From Oxalobacteraceae bacterium OTU3CAMAD1 (GTDB lineage Bacteria > Pseudomonadota > Gammaproteobacteria > Burkholderiales > Burkholderiaceae_D), in NCBI GenBank assembly GCA_024123915.1, contig CP099650.1, positions 6,448,001-6,512,000 of the forward strand: a stretch of 64,000 bases of DNA, in the 5' to 3' direction. The notes under the pieces are model-generated. The model saw only the letters and a program-made list of their open reading frames with translations. It was not told where the DNA came from and did not search any database. Position 1 is the stretch's first letter, and the number at the start of each line of letters is the position of its first letter. Made by a program: the position numbers and the translations under genes. Below are positions 24,970 to 33,761 of this stretch, in pieces.

Positions 24970-25905
24970 ATGGAACTGAAAGACATCGACCTCAACCTGC
25001 TGCTCGTGTTCAACCAGCTACTCGCCGGCCGGCGCGTCTCGAAGGTGGCGGAGATATTGGGCATGACGCAGCCCGGCGTCAGCAACGCGCTCAAGCGCAT
25101 GCGCGTGCTGCTGGGGGATGAACTGTTCGTCCGCACGGCGCGCGGCATGGAGCCGACGCCCTACGCGCTACGGCTGGCCGAGCCGATCGGCTACGCCTTA
25201 TCGACTATCCACGACACGCTCAACGAGGTGGCGCATTTCGATCCGGCGACGAGCACCCGCAAATTCACGCTGGGGATGACGGACATCGGCGAGGTGTACT
25301 TCCTGCCCAAGCTGATGAAGGTATTGCGCCGGCACGCGCCCGGCATCACCGTCAGCACGGTGCGCAACACGGCGGTCAATCTGCAGGACGAACTGGAGGC
25401 CGGCCACGTGGACCTGGCCATCGGCCTGCTGCCGCAGCTGAAGACCGGCTACTTCCAGCGCCGCCTGTTCCGGCAGCGCTATGTGTGCATGTTCCGCAAA
25501 GGGCATCCGCTCGACAAGGCGTCGATGACGGTCGACGAATTCAGGGACGCCGACCACGTGACGGTGGTATCGAGTGGCACCGGCCACGCCATCGCGGACA
25601 TCGCCATCGAGCGGCAGGGCATCAAGCGCAATATCGGCCTGACGGTGCCCCACTTCGTCGCGGTGGGGCACATCCTGTCGAACAGCACGATGATCGCCAC
25701 CGTGCCGGAGCGCTATGCGATGGCCTGCGTGGAGCCGTTCGGGCTGCGCTACATCCCCCATCCGCTGGAGCTACCGGAGATTAACATCAACGTCTTCTGG
25801 CACGCGAAGTTCAACAAGGACCCGGTCAGCCAATGGCTGCGCAGCCTGATCTTCGATCACTTCGCGGATGGGCGGGCCGATCTTCAGTCCGACGCCGCCG
25901 GATAA
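24970..25905 (+). CDS. nagR: LysR-family regulator, NagR/NahR-like
   Basis: A 311-residue LysR regulator starting MELKDIDLNLLLVFNQLL, the hallmark opening of NahR/NagR/NodD-type members, with the recognition helix in MTQPGVSNALKRMRVLLGDELFVRTARGM. The effector domain (about 95-300) contains FTLGMTDIGEVYFLPKLM, as in NahR, which responds to salicylate. An in-frame ATG 12 codons upstream gives a non-family extension. It is divergent from the salicylate operon and is its expected activator. The last 22 bases overlap the convergent OYE gene. Confidence 0.88.
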   Translation: MELKDIDLNLLLVFNQLLAGRRVSKVAEILGMTQPGVSNALKRMRVLLGDELFVRTARGMEPTPYALRLAEPIGYALSTIHDTLNEVAHFDPATSTRKFTLGMTDIGEVYFLPKLMKVLRRHAPGITVSTVRNTAVNLQDELEAGHVDLAIGLLPQLKTGYFQRRLFRQRYVCMFRKGHPLDKASMTVDEFRDADHVTVVSSGTGHAIADIAIERQGIKRNIGLTVPHFVAVGHILSNSTMIATVPERYAMACVEPFGLRYIPHPLELPEININVFWHAKFNKDPVSQWLRSLIFDHFADGRADLQSDAAG

Positions 25906-26960
25906 TCCGTGTAGCCTTTCGCGCCGGGCGTGTAGAACGTGGCCGGATCGGGGGCGCTCAAGGGTTTATCGGCGCGCATGCGCTCGACCAGGTCGGGATT
26001 GGCGATGAACGGACGGCCGAACGCGATCAGGTCCGCCAGACCGTTGGCGAGCGCCTGCTGCGCGCCGGCCCTGTCGAAGCCACCGGCCAGGATGAACGGC
26101 CCCTTGAACGCGGCGCGCAGAGCGGCCTTGAGCGCGGCCGGCACCGGTGGCGTGCCCATTGCGGAATGATCCAGCACGTGCGCGTACATCAGGCCCAGGT
26201 CCGACAGCTCCTTCACCAGCGCCAGGTACTGCTCGTCGACACCGTCGAACGCGCCGGCGGCGTTGACCACGCCATGCGGCGACAGGCGGATGCCCACGCG
26301 TTCGGCGCCGATCTCCCTGGCGGCGGCGCGCGCCACCTCCAGCACGAAACGGTTGCGTCCCTCGGCGGAGGCGCCGTAGCCGTCGGTGCGCTGGTTGATA
26401 TGCGCGTTCAGGAACTGCTCGAGCAGGTAGCCGTTGGCCGCGTGCAGTTCGACGCCGTCGAAGCCGGCCTCGATGGCCAAGCGGGCGGCGCTCGCGTATT
26501 CGGCGACGGTGGAGGCAATGTCCGCCTCCGTCATTGCGCGCGGCGGCGTGTGCGGCACATCGCCCTTGTCGTCGACGCGCATCACGCCGGGGCACAGTTC
26601 GGGCGACGGTCCCATGACCACGGCGCCGGGCGGCAGGTTGTCCTGATGGGTCACGCGGCCGGTGTGCATCAACTGCACGACGATCTTGCCGCCCTTGGCG
26701 TGGACGGCGTCTGTGACCAGGCGCCAGCCGGCGACGTGGCCGGCGTTGAACAGGCCCGGAATGCGCGGGTAACCCAGACCGTTCGGCGATGGCGAAGTGC
26801 CTTCGGTGACGATCAAGCCGGCGCCGGCGCGTTGCGCGTAGTAGGTCGCCATCAAGGTGTTCGGCGTGTTGTTGTCGACCGCGCGGCTGCGGGTCAAGGG
26901 CGACATGACGACGCGGTTGGCGACATCGACTGCACGCAGCGGGAATTTTTCAAATAACAT
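25884..26960 (-). CDS. Alkene reductase, Old Yellow Enzyme family
   Basis: A 358-residue FMN-dependent TIM-barrel enzyme (NemA/OYE group) that reduces electrophilic alkenes or nitro compounds with NADPH. Motifs: VVMSPLTRSRAV near the N-terminus, VQLMHTGRVTH, FDGVELHAANGYLLEQFLN with the substrate-binding His/Asn pair, and AFGRPFIANPDLVERM. It follows an SDR gene by 45 bases and its 3' end overlaps the LysR gene. A second OYE lies at 54215, also paired with an SDR. Confidence 0.9.
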   Translation of the reverse strand: MLFEKFPLRAVDVANRVVMSPLTRSRAVDNNTPNTLMATYYAQRAGAGLIVTEGTSPSPNGLGYPRIPGLFNAGHVAGWRLVTDAVHAKGGKIVVQLMHTGRVTHQDNLPPGAVVMGPSPELCPGVMRVDDKGDVPHTPPRAMTEADIASTVAEYASAARLAIEAGFDGVELHAANGYLLEQFLNAHINQRTDGYGASAEGRNRFVLEVARAAAREIGAERVGIRLSPHGVVNAAGAFDGVDEQYLALVKELSDLGLMYAHVLDHSAMGTPPVPAALKAALRAAFKGPFILAGGFDRAGAQQALANGLADLIAFGRPFIANPDLVERMRADKPLSAPDPATFYTPGAKGYTDYPAASD

Positions 26961-27005
26961 GTTCGGATATCCTGTGATTGATGAACGAGGGAACGGATAG
27001 GCGGT

Positions 27006-27803
27006 TCAACGCTTTTGCAGATGCGGTGCGACCTTGCCGGTTTGCGCGGCGGTGAACAGCGCGACGCGGGCGGCCTCGTAGCGTTGGAACAAGGCCGTGT
27101 CGGCGACCGACGGCAGGGTCACGCCCTCGCCCAGATCGAGCCCCACCAGCGCCGCGTCCACCATGTTCTCCGCCGTCATGACGGTCTCCGGCGCCAGCGC
27201 GGCCAGCGGCACGCCGGACGGGTCCCACAAGTCGGTGGCGGTGGCCGCCGGCAGCACCGCCTGGACCTTCACGCGGGTGCCTTCCAGCTCCTGCTCCAGG
27301 CCGCGCGTGAACGCGACGACGAAAGCCTTGGTGCCGCTGTAGACGGAACTGATAGGCAGCGTATGCAGCCCCAGTACCGACGCGATGTTGATGATCGTGC
27401 CCTCGTTGCGCTGCTTGAAGCCTGGCAGCGCGGCGCGCGTCAGCTTGGTCAGCGCGAGGATATTGAGCGCCAGCTGCGACGACAGATCCTGCCTGCTGCT
27501 GTCGGCCACCGGCGCAAGGCGCGCGAGGCCGGCGTTATTGACCAGTACCGCGACCGCCGGATTGGTCGACAGCAGCGTGGCGACGCTCTCCTGCCCCGCT
27601 TCGGTGGCCAGGTCGGCGACCAGCGGTTCGACGTTGACGCCATGCGCGGCCGCGAGACTGGCCGCCAGCGATTGCAGACGGTCCGCGCGGCGGGCCACCA
27701 GCACCAGGTCGTAGCCACGTTGGGCCAGGCGGTCGGCGTACACGGCGCCGATACCCGACGACGCACCGGTGACAACAGCGATTTTGCGAGCATTGGTAGA
27801 CAT
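27006..27803 (-). CDS. Short-chain dehydrogenase/reductase
   Basis: A 265-residue classical SDR. The NAD(P)-binding motif TGASSGIGAVYADRL is followed by an ARR basic pair typical of NADP preference, then NNAGLARLAP and the catalytic Ser...YSGTK (Tyr-x3-Lys at about 157-161). The substrate is unknown. It is the first gene of an SDR-OYE unit and its start is 18 bases from a perfect 18-bp palindrome (27821-27838). Confidence 0.85.
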   Translation of the reverse strand: MSTNARKIAVVTGASSGIGAVYADRLAQRGYDLVLVARRADRLQSLAASLAAAHGVNVEPLVADLATEAGQESVATLLSTNPAVAVLVNNAGLARLAPVADSSRQDLSSQLALNILALTKLTRAALPGFKQRNEGTIINIASVLGLHTLPISSVYSGTKAFVVAFTRGLEQELEGTRVKVQAVLPAATATDLWDPSGVPLAALAPETVMTAENMVDAALVGLDLGEGVTLPSVADTALFQRYEAARVALFTAAQTGKVAPHLQKR

Positions 27804-27820
27804 GATTTTTCCTCTATTTC

Positions 27821-27838
27821 ATATGATGATCATCATAT
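27821..27838. promoter_or_regulatory. Perfect 18-bp palindromic operator of the SDR-OYE unit
   Basis: ATATGATGATCATCATAT is fully symmetric and ends 17 bases before the SDR start codon, where a bound repressor would block translation initiation or transcription. A second copy with three mismatches lies at 27887-27904. No regulator gene is adjacent, so the cognate protein must be encoded elsewhere. Confidence 0.65.
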
Positions 27839-27886
27839 TTTTGGTTAAAAAAACCGCCGGGTCGATTTACCCGGAGGCTTTGCTTT

Positions 27887-27904
27887 GCATGACGATCATC
27901 ATAT
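27887..27904. promoter_or_regulatory. Second, imperfect copy of the 18-bp palindrome
   Basis: GCATGACGATCATCATAT matches the palindrome at 27821-27838 in 15 of 18 positions and is 66 bp away. It lies next to the 3' end of the CoA-transferase gene. Two operators on one promoter region would allow cooperative or looped binding. Confidence 0.45.
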
Positions 27905-27914
27905 ACTGTTTTTT

Positions 27915-29132
27915 TCAAGCCTGCACGCGGCCCTCGTTCAACCATTCGTCGAGCACTTCGGAGGTGTGCTCGCCCAAGGCGGGCGGCGCGCGCCGGTAGC
28001 TCACCGGCGACGCCGACATGCGGATTGGATTGGCCACCAGCGGTACCGTACCGGCCAGCGGGTGCGGCATCTCGATGCGCAGCCCACGCGCGCGCACCTG
28101 CGGGTCGTCGAACACCTTGTCCAGCGTGTTGATCGGACCGCACGGCACGCCAGCCGCCTCCATAGCCGCGATCCAGTCGGCCGTGTCACGGCCCGTGGTT
28201 ACGCCGCGTATCAGGCGGATCAAGGTCTCGCGGTGCAGCACCCGCTGCGGATTGGTGGCGAAGCGTTCATCGCCCGCCCACTCGGAATGGCCGGCGGCGG
28301 CACAGAACCTGGCGAACTGGCCATCGTTGCCGACCGCGATGATCATATAACCGTCGGCCGTCGGAAAGTCCTGGTACGGCACGATGTTCGGGTGGGCGTT
28401 GCCCATGCGGCGCGGCGCAACGCCGCCCACCAGATAGTTGGAGGCCTGGTTGGCCAGACAAGCCACCTGCACGTCGAGCAGCGCCAAGTCGATGTGCTGC
28501 CCCTCGCCGCTGCGCTCGCGGTGCGCCAGGGCGGCCAACACCGCCACCGACGCGTAGAGGCCTGTCATGACGTCGGTCACCGCCACGCCCACCTTCTGCG
28601 GTCCGCCGCCCTCGTCGCCATCGGTGCGGCCGGTTACACTCATCAAGCCGCCCATGCCCTGTATCAGGAAGTCGTAGCCTGCCCGCGCCGCATAGGGGCC
28701 GGTCTGGCCGAAACCGGTGATGGAGCAGTAGATCAGGCGTGGATTGAGTGCCTTCAGGCTGGCGTAATCGAGGCCGTACTGCGCCAGGCCGCCGACCTTG
28801 AAATTCTCCAGCAGGATATCGGCCTTGGCGGCCAGGCGACGCACCAGCGCCTGCCCCTCCGCAGTGCCGATATCGATCGCCACCGAGCGCTTGTTGCGGT
28901 TGGCGCTAAGGTAATAGGCCGATTCGGAAGTGGCCTCGCCGTCGACGTCGGCCAGCCACGGCGGGCCCCAGGCGCGCGTGTCGTCGCCGCTGCCGGGGCG
29001 TTCGACCTTGACCACGTCGGCGCCCAGATCGGCCATCAACTGGCCTGCCCAAGGTCCGGCCAGTACCCGCGACAGATCCAGCACGCGCACGCCCGCCAGC
29101 GCGCCGGCCGGAAGAAGCTGGGCGGCCGGCAT
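27915..29132 (-). CDS. Class III CoA-transferase (CaiB/BaiF family), probably glutarate-linked
   Basis: A 405-residue CaiB/BaiF-type CoA-transferase. Family motifs: GVRVLDLSRVLAGPWAGQLMADLGADVVKVERPGSGDDTR at the N-terminus, SANRNKRSVAIDI, the catalytic Asp in AGYDFLIQGMGG, and GLYASVAVLAALAHRERSGEGQHIDLALLD. Its start overlaps the glutaryl-CoA dehydrogenase stop by one base (TGATG). That pairing matches systems in which succinyl-CoA:glutarate CoA-transferase activates glutarate. A longer open frame upstream is the complement of gcdH, not a fusion. Confidence 0.88.
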   Translation of the reverse strand: MPAAQLLPAGALAGVRVLDLSRVLAGPWAGQLMADLGADVVKVERPGSGDDTRAWGPPWLADVDGEATSESAYYLSANRNKRSVAIDIGTAEGQALVRRLAAKADILLENFKVGGLAQYGLDYASLKALNPRLIYCSITGFGQTGPYAARAGYDFLIQGMGGLMSVTGRTDGDEGGGPQKVGVAVTDVMTGLYASVAVLAALAHRERSGEGQHIDLALLDVQVACLANQASNYLVGGVAPRRMGNAHPNIVPYQDFPTADGYMIIAVGNDGQFARFCAAAGHSEWAGDERFATNPQRVLHRETLIRLIRGVTTGRDTADWIAAMEAAGVPCGPINTLDKVFDDPQVRARGLRIEMPHPLAGTVPLVANPIRMSASPVSYRRAPPALGEHTSEVLDEWLNEGRVQA

Positions 29133-30319
29133 CAGAACGCCGCGATGCCGGTGATGGCGCGGCCGAGGATCAGCGCATGCACATCGTGGGTGCCCTCGTA
29201 GGTGTTGACCACCTCCAGGTTGACCAGATGGCGCGCGACGCCGAATTCGTCGCTGATGCCGTTCCCACCCAACATGTCGCGCGCCATGCGGGCGATGTCG
29301 AGCGCCTTGCCGCAGGAATTGCGCTTCATGATGGAGGTGATTTCCACTGCCGCCGTACCCTCGTCCTTCATGCGGCCCAGGCGCAGGCAGCCCTGCAGGC
29401 CCAGGGTGATCTCGGTCTGCATGTCGGCCAGCTTCTTCTGGATCAGCTGATTGGCCGCCAGCGGTTTGCCGAACTGTTTGCGGTCCAATACATACTGGCG
29501 CGCGCGGTGCCAGCAATCCTCGGCCGCGCCCAGCGCGCCCCAGGCGATGCCGTAGCGCGCGCTGTTCAGGCACGTGAACGGACCTTTCAGGCCGCGCACA
29601 TCGGGGAAGGCGTTTTCCTCCGGGCAGAACACCTCGTCCATCACGATCTCGCCGGTGATCGAGGCGCGCAGGCCCACTTTGCCGTGGATCGCCGGCGCGG
29701 TCAGGCCGTGCCAGCCCTTTTCCAAGACGAAGCCGCGTATCTGCTTTTGGTCGTCCTTGGCCCAGACGACGAAGACGTCGGCCACCGGCGAATTGGTGAT
29801 CCACATCTTGGCGCCGCTCAGCACATAACCGCCGTCCACCTTGCGCGCGCGACTCAACATCGAACCGGGATCGGAGCCGTGATTCGGTTCGGTCAGGCCG
29901 AAGCAACCGATCCACTCGCCGCTGGCCAGCTTGGGCAGGTACTTCCGACGCGTGGCCTCGTTGCCGAATTCATAGATCGGCACCATCACCAGCGACGACT
30001 GCACGCTCATCATCGAGCGATAGCCGGAATCGACGCGCTCCACTTCGCGCGCCACCAGGCCGTAGCACACGGAACTGAGGCCGCTTCCGCCATACTGTTC
30101 CGGAATCGTGATGCCGAGCAGTCCCAGCTCGCCCATCTCGCGGAAAATCGCCAGGTCGGTGTGCTCGTTGCGGAAGGCCTCCAGCACGCGCGGTTCCAGG
30201 CGCTCCTGGCAATAGGCGCGGGCCGACTCGCGCACCATGCGCTCCTCCTCGGTCAACTGCTGATCCAGCAGCAGCGGATCATCCCATTGGAAAGCGGCTT
30301 TTTTATGCGGTTGGCTCAT
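29132..30319 (-). CDS. gcdH: Glutaryl-CoA dehydrogenase
   Basis: A 395-residue acyl-CoA dehydrogenase that converts glutaryl-CoA to crotonyl-CoA and CO2 with FAD. Diagnostic stretches: [52 protein letters not shown], and the catalytic Glu in [21 protein letters not shown] (about residue 370). These match the GcdH family closely. It is the final common step of lysine, tryptophan and glutarate breakdown. It is first in a two-gene unit with the CoA-transferase and divergent from a LysR gene. Confidence 0.95.
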   Translation of the reverse strand: MSQPHKKAAFQWDDPLLLDQQLTEEERMVRESARAYCQERLEPRVLEAFRNEHTDLAIFREMGELGLLGITIPEQYGGSGLSSVCYGLVAREVERVDSGYRSMMSVQSSLVMVPIYEFGNEATRRKYLPKLASGEWIGCFGLTEPNHGSDPGSMLSRARKVDGGYVLSGAKMWITNSPVADVFVVWAKDDQKQIRGFVLEKGWHGLTAPAIHGKVGLRASITGEIVMDEVFCPEENAFPDVRGLKGPFTCLNSARYGIAWGALGAAEDCWHRARQYVLDRKQFGKPLAANQLIQKKLADMQTEITLGLQGCLRLGRMKDEGTAAVEITSIMKRNSCGKALDIARMARDMLGGNGISDEFGVARHLVNLEVVNTYEGTHDVHALILGRAITGIAAF

Positions 30320-30390
30320 TCCGAACTCACTCTGTGATTGAAGATGTGCCTAATGTACAATCGCCACAAGCCACCGACAAACGATAAGTT

Positions 30391-30416
30391 CGCACTGATC
30401 TGTGCGTAAAACGCAC
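30391..30416. promoter_or_regulatory. Overlapping inverted repeats in the gcdH/LysR gap
   Basis: CGCAC-TGATCT-GTGCG (30391-30406) and GTGCGT-AAA-ACGCAC (30402-30416) share the central half-site. Such stacked half-sites between divergent genes are typical for LysR regulators. The position is 26 bases from the LysR start and 72 from gcdH. Confidence 0.55.
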
Positions 30417-30441
30417 TTGTTAAACATTTCGAGAGTACGCC

Positions 30442-31356
30442 ATGCGCAGAAAAATTCCTTCCACCGCCGCGCTGTCGGCGTTCGAATCGGCGGCGCGCCA
30501 CCAGAGTTTCACCAAGGCCGCCGACGAACTGGCGCTGACGCAAAGCGCGGTGTGCCGGCAGATCGCGGCGCTGGAGGAGTTTTTGGGCGTCAAGCTGTTC
30601 CGCCGCAGCCGTCGCGGCGTTCTGTTGACGGACGCCGGCGCCACCTACAGCCGCCAGGTGACGGCGCGGCTGGACGAGGTGGAACGCGATACGCTCGATC
30701 TGATGGCCAAGGGCGGCCAGGGAGGCGTGCTGGAACTGGGCGTGGTGCCGACGTTCGCGATCAAGTGGCTGATGCCGCGCCTGGCGCTGTTCGCGCAGGC
30801 GCATCCGGATATCGCGGTCAACCTGTCGGCGCGCACGCGGCCCTTCTTGTTCGACGAGACGCAGTTCGACGCCGCGATCCATGCGGGGACGGCGGTCTGG
30901 CCGGGGACCGAGGGCGTGTTTCTGATGCGGGAGAATCTGGTGGCGGTATGCAGGCCGGAGCTGATCGCGCCGCGCGCGACGATCGCCGCGTCGGGATGGC
31001 AGCGCCTGACGTTGCTGCAGCAAAGCACGCGGCCTTATGGCTGGCGCGATTGGTTCGCGTCGCGCGGGATGCAGGTAGAGGGCGATATGGCGGGGCCGCG
31101 TTACGAGTTATATTCGATGGCGGCCGAAGCGGCGTTGCAGGGCATGGGGGTGGCGCTGATACCGCGCCTGCTGGTGGAGGATGAATTACGGCGCGGCGCG
31201 TTGATCCAGGTCGCGAAACACGAATACCTGAGCGACCGGAACTACTACTTGATTTATCCCGAGCACAACGCCGACCATGCGGCGCTGGGCGTGTTCCGCG
31301 CGTGGCTGGAGGAGCAGGCCCGCGAGTACCGCGAGCCCTTGGGATTGGGGTTGTGA
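30442..31356 (+). CDS. LysR-family regulator of gcdH (GcdR/GcvA-like)
   Basis: A 304-residue LysR regulator of the GcvA-like branch (RRKIPSTAALSAFESAARHQSFTKAADELALTQSAVCRQIAALEEFLGVKLF). The effector domain (about 92-300) includes PTFAIKWLMPRLALFAQAHPDI, common in this branch. Its divergence from gcdH and the CoA-transferase fits the GcdR regulators known beside glutaryl-CoA dehydrogenase genes, which respond to glutarate. That effector is inferred from context. Confidence 0.87.
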   Translation: MRRKIPSTAALSAFESAARHQSFTKAADELALTQSAVCRQIAALEEFLGVKLFRRSRRGVLLTDAGATYSRQVTARLDEVERDTLDLMAKGGQGGVLELGVVPTFAIKWLMPRLALFAQAHPDIAVNLSARTRPFLFDETQFDAAIHAGTAVWPGTEGVFLMRENLVAVCRPELIAPRATIAASGWQRLTLLQQSTRPYGWRDWFASRGMQVEGDMAGPRYELYSMAAEAALQGMGVALIPRLLVEDELRRGALIQVAKHEYLSDRNYYLIYPEHNADHAALGVFRAWLEEQAREYREPLGLGL

Positions 31357-31389
31357 TCGTTGTAAAAAAAGGCGTCGTTGGCGGATCAT

Positions 31390-31419
31390 GGCGGATTACG
31401 GCGTTCCGCCTAATCCGCC
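31390..31419. repeat. REP-like hairpin, same family as 22719-22814
   Basis: GGCGGATTA (31390-31398) pairs with TAATCCGCC (31411-31419). The 26 bases 31394-31419 are the exact reverse complement of 22725-22750. It lies between the convergent LysR and RutE-like genes, where it may act as a shared transcription end. Confidence 0.7.
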
Positions 31420-31453
31420 ATCTACGAGCCGCCGTCGAGATACGAATGGCCGC

Positions 31454-32044
31454 TTACAACAGCGCGCAAACCTGTTCGAAACTCAAACGCGGATGGCGCG
31501 GGAACAGTCCCGCCGGATCGCCATACCCCAACCCGCAAAGGAAATTGACCTTCAATGTGCCTCCATCGAAGAACTCGAGGTTCACGGCGTCCTGATTAAA
31601 CCCCGACATCGGCCCGCAATCCAATCCAAGCATACGCGCCGCCACCATCAGATACGCCCCCTGCAAGGTCCCGTTACGGAAAGCCGTCGTTTCGCGCAGC
31701 GCCGCGTCGCGCTCGAACATCGCCCCCGCCTCCGGCCGGTGCGGGAACAGCTCCGGCAGCCGCGTTTGAAACGCCGTGTCGTAGGCGATCACCGCCACCA
31801 CCGGGGCACCAACCACCTTGTCGACATTGGCCGGCGCCAGCGCCGGCACCAGCCGCTGTTTGGCCTCCGCCGTCCGCAGGAACAGCACCCGCATCGGCGA
31901 ACAGTTCATGCTGGTCGGGCCCCACCGCATTAGCCCATACAACTCGCGCAGCAGATCGTCCTCCACCTCGCGCGCCAGCCAGCGATTCTGGCTGCGCGCT
32001 TCCCGGAACACGAGATCCCGTGCGATGTCATCGGCGACCGCCAT
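31454..32044 (-). CDS. RutE/HadB-like nitroreductase-family oxidoreductase
   Basis: A 196-residue FMN-dependent nitroreductase-fold protein. WGPTSMNCSPMRVLFLRT and LDCGPMSGFNQDAVNLEFFDGGTLKVNFLCGLGYGDPAGLFPRHPRLSFE match the RutE group (3-hydroxypropionate/malonic semialdehyde reductase), where a C-terminal LGYGDP is diagnostic. It would reduce a small semialdehyde. Other rut genes are absent. It is the last gene of the minus arm of the catabolic cluster and follows the cupin gene by one base. Confidence 0.82.
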   Translation of the reverse strand: MAVADDIARDLVFREARSQNRWLAREVEDDLLRELYGLMRWGPTSMNCSPMRVLFLRTAEAKQRLVPALAPANVDKVVGAPVVAVIAYDTAFQTRLPELFPHRPEAGAMFERDAALRETTAFRNGTLQGAYLMVAARMLGLDCGPMSGFNQDAVNLEFFDGGTLKVNFLCGLGYGDPAGLFPRHPRLSFEQVCALL

Positions 32045-32045
32045 C

Positions 32046-32588
32046 TCAAGCCACCATCCGGCTGGCGCCAGTCATCATGAAGGCCACCCGCACCACCTGC
32101 TCGCTGCGGTTACGCCACGCGTGGCGCGTGCCATTCTGCACCACCACGTCGCCGGCCCTCACCAGCTTGACCGCGCCATCGTGCAGCTCGAGCCAGATCT
32201 CGCCACTGAGCACGATCGCGTAATCGACGGTGTCTGTCGTGTGCATCCCCGGCGACGACGGCTCAAAGGTCTCCATCAAGCCGGGCAAGGCCGACAGCAG
32301 TTCGGCGAAACCCGCCGCCGGATCGGCCGCGCCGGCCATCACCGCATCCGGTGGAAAGTCGACCAGCAGCAGGCTGTTGCCACCGTGCGGAGGAATCAGC
32401 GAGCCGCGCGCGGTGGTGGGATCGGCGCCGTCGTGCGGCACCATCGGTGGCGCCTGCGCGCTCCACACCTGCGCCGCCGCGTGTCCCGGAAAATGCGCGA
32501 AGCTTTGCGCGCGGGGCGCGTCGCCGTCCGAGACGAACACCGATTTACCCTGGGCGTCGTGGCCCGTCACTATGCGTCTGATCTTCAT
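32046..32588 (-). CDS. Cupin-domain protein
   Basis: A 180-residue protein; the ATG at 32588 is used because the upstream in-frame codon is a TTG. The C-terminal half is a single cupin barrel: motif 1 in GMHTTDTVDYAIVLSGEIWLELHDG and motif 2 in AGDVVVQNGTRHAWRNRSEQVVRVAFMM. The metal-ligand set is reduced, so it may be a binding or regulatory cupin or a weak enzyme. The N-terminal 100 residues resemble cupins found in aromatic clusters, but I know no activity. The gene starts 11 bases after the alcohol dehydrogenase stop. Confidence 0.75.
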   Translation of the reverse strand: MKIRRIVTGHDAQGKSVFVSDGDAPRAQSFAHFPGHAAAQVWSAQAPPMVPHDGADPTTARGSLIPPHGGNSLLLVDFPPDAVMAGAADPAAGFAELLSALPGLMETFEPSSPGMHTTDTVDYAIVLSGEIWLELHDGAVKLVRAGDVVVQNGTRHAWRNRSEQVVRVAFMMTGASRMVA

Positions 32589-32599
32589 GGCGGAGCCTC

Positions 32600-33709
32600 T
32601 CAAGGACGAATGACGAAGTTACTGAAGCCGCCGTTGCGGTTCTCGATGCCGCCGATCGCCTCGTTGACCTGATCGAGCGGATAGACATGATGCTGGAAGA
32701 TCGACATGTCGACCTTTCCCGCCTCGACCAGATCGGCCATCTCCTGCCCCTGCTTGGTGGTAAACCACGCGGAGCCGATCACGCTGATGTCGTTGTCCAT
32801 GATGTAGTGCAGGTTGATCGGCACATCGCCGGCCACTGCGCCGATGTTGACCAGCTTGCCGCCACGGCGCAACGTCGCCAGGGCGTCCAGCAGCGTCTCG
32901 TGCGGAGCGCCCGGTCCCAGCGCGTCGATCGCCACGTCCACACCCTCGCCGTGCGTCACATCGTCGGCCCAGGCGCGCAGACCGCCGTCGTCGAGCGAAT
33001 GGACCGAGATCAGATCCGGCGCCAGCGCCTTGACGCGTTCGAGCAGCTCGCGATTGCGCCCGGTGCCGAGGATGCGCCGCGCGCCCAGCGCCAGCGCGAA
33101 CAGCGCGCCGCCGATCCCGAGCGTGCCGCTGATGCCGTTGATCAGCACCGTCGATCCGGGGCCGACACCGGCGGTGCGCAGCGCGCGGTAGGCCGTACCC
33201 AGATAACCCAGGCGCGCGGCCTGCTCGAAGCTCATCGCGTCCGGCAGTCGCACCAGGCTATGCTGCGGCGCGTTCATCACCTCGCACAGGCCGCCGAGCG
33301 GATACTGGTCGAAGATGGCCTGCGACTTGTTCGAGAAACCGAAGTAACCGTTGAAGGTGTAGTGGGCGCAGGCGGTGGTATCGCCGGCGCGGCACTGGCG
33401 GCAGGCGCCGCAGAAGCGCGCCGGATTCACGTACACCCGATCGCCCGGCTTGAAGCCGATCACCTGGTCGCCCACCGCCTCGATCACGCCAGCCGGGTCG
33501 AGCCCGAACACCGCCGGCAGCTTGGGCAGTGGCAGGTGCGGGAACCAGTTGCCCCAGTTGCTGAGCACATTGCCAAGGTTGGGCACAATGCCGCACGCCT
33601 TGACGTTCACCAGCACGTCGGTCGCGCGCAGCGCCGGCACTGGAATTTGTTCGATCACCATCGGTTGGCCGACTTCGTGCATCCGTGCGGCGCGCATCAT
33701 TTTAGTCAT
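32600..33709 (-). CDS. Zinc-type alcohol dehydrogenase family protein
   Basis: A 369-residue MDR protein with start ATG at 33709 after AGGAGACGG. The structural-zinc loop ARFCGACRQCRAGDTTAC has four cysteines. The catalytic-zinc first ligand lies in VNVKACGIVPNLGNVLSNWGNW, where the usual Cys-Gly is followed by an unusual stretch, and the NAD-binding loop NGISGTLGIGGALFALALGA replaces the common GxGxxG. It probably oxidises or reduces an alcohol/aldehyde intermediate of this cluster. The substrate is unknown. Confidence 0.82.
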   Translation of the reverse strand: MTKMMRAARMHEVGQPMVIEQIPVPALRATDVLVNVKACGIVPNLGNVLSNWGNWFPHLPLPKLPAVFGLDPAGVIEAVGDQVIGFKPGDRVYVNPARFCGACRQCRAGDTTACAHYTFNGYFGFSNKSQAIFDQYPLGGLCEVMNAPQHSLVRLPDAMSFEQAARLGYLGTAYRALRTAGVGPGSTVLINGISGTLGIGGALFALALGARRILGTGRNRELLERVKALAPDLISVHSLDDGGLRAWADDVTHGEGVDVAIDALGPGAPHETLLDALATLRRGGKLVNIGAVAGDVPINLHYIMDNDISVIGSAWFTTKQGQEMADLVEAGKVDMSIFQHHVYPLDQVNEAIGGIENRNGGFSNFVIRP

Positions 33710-33761
33710 TACCGTCTCCTGATTTATTGTTTTGGTTTGATGTGGATTATGACGCAAGCGC

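Noticed and set aside
27915..29915. Apparent 666-residue protein fusing an upstream part to the CoA-transferase
   Set aside because: The extra N-terminus is the off-frame reading of gcdH. The CoA-transferase begins naturally at 29132.
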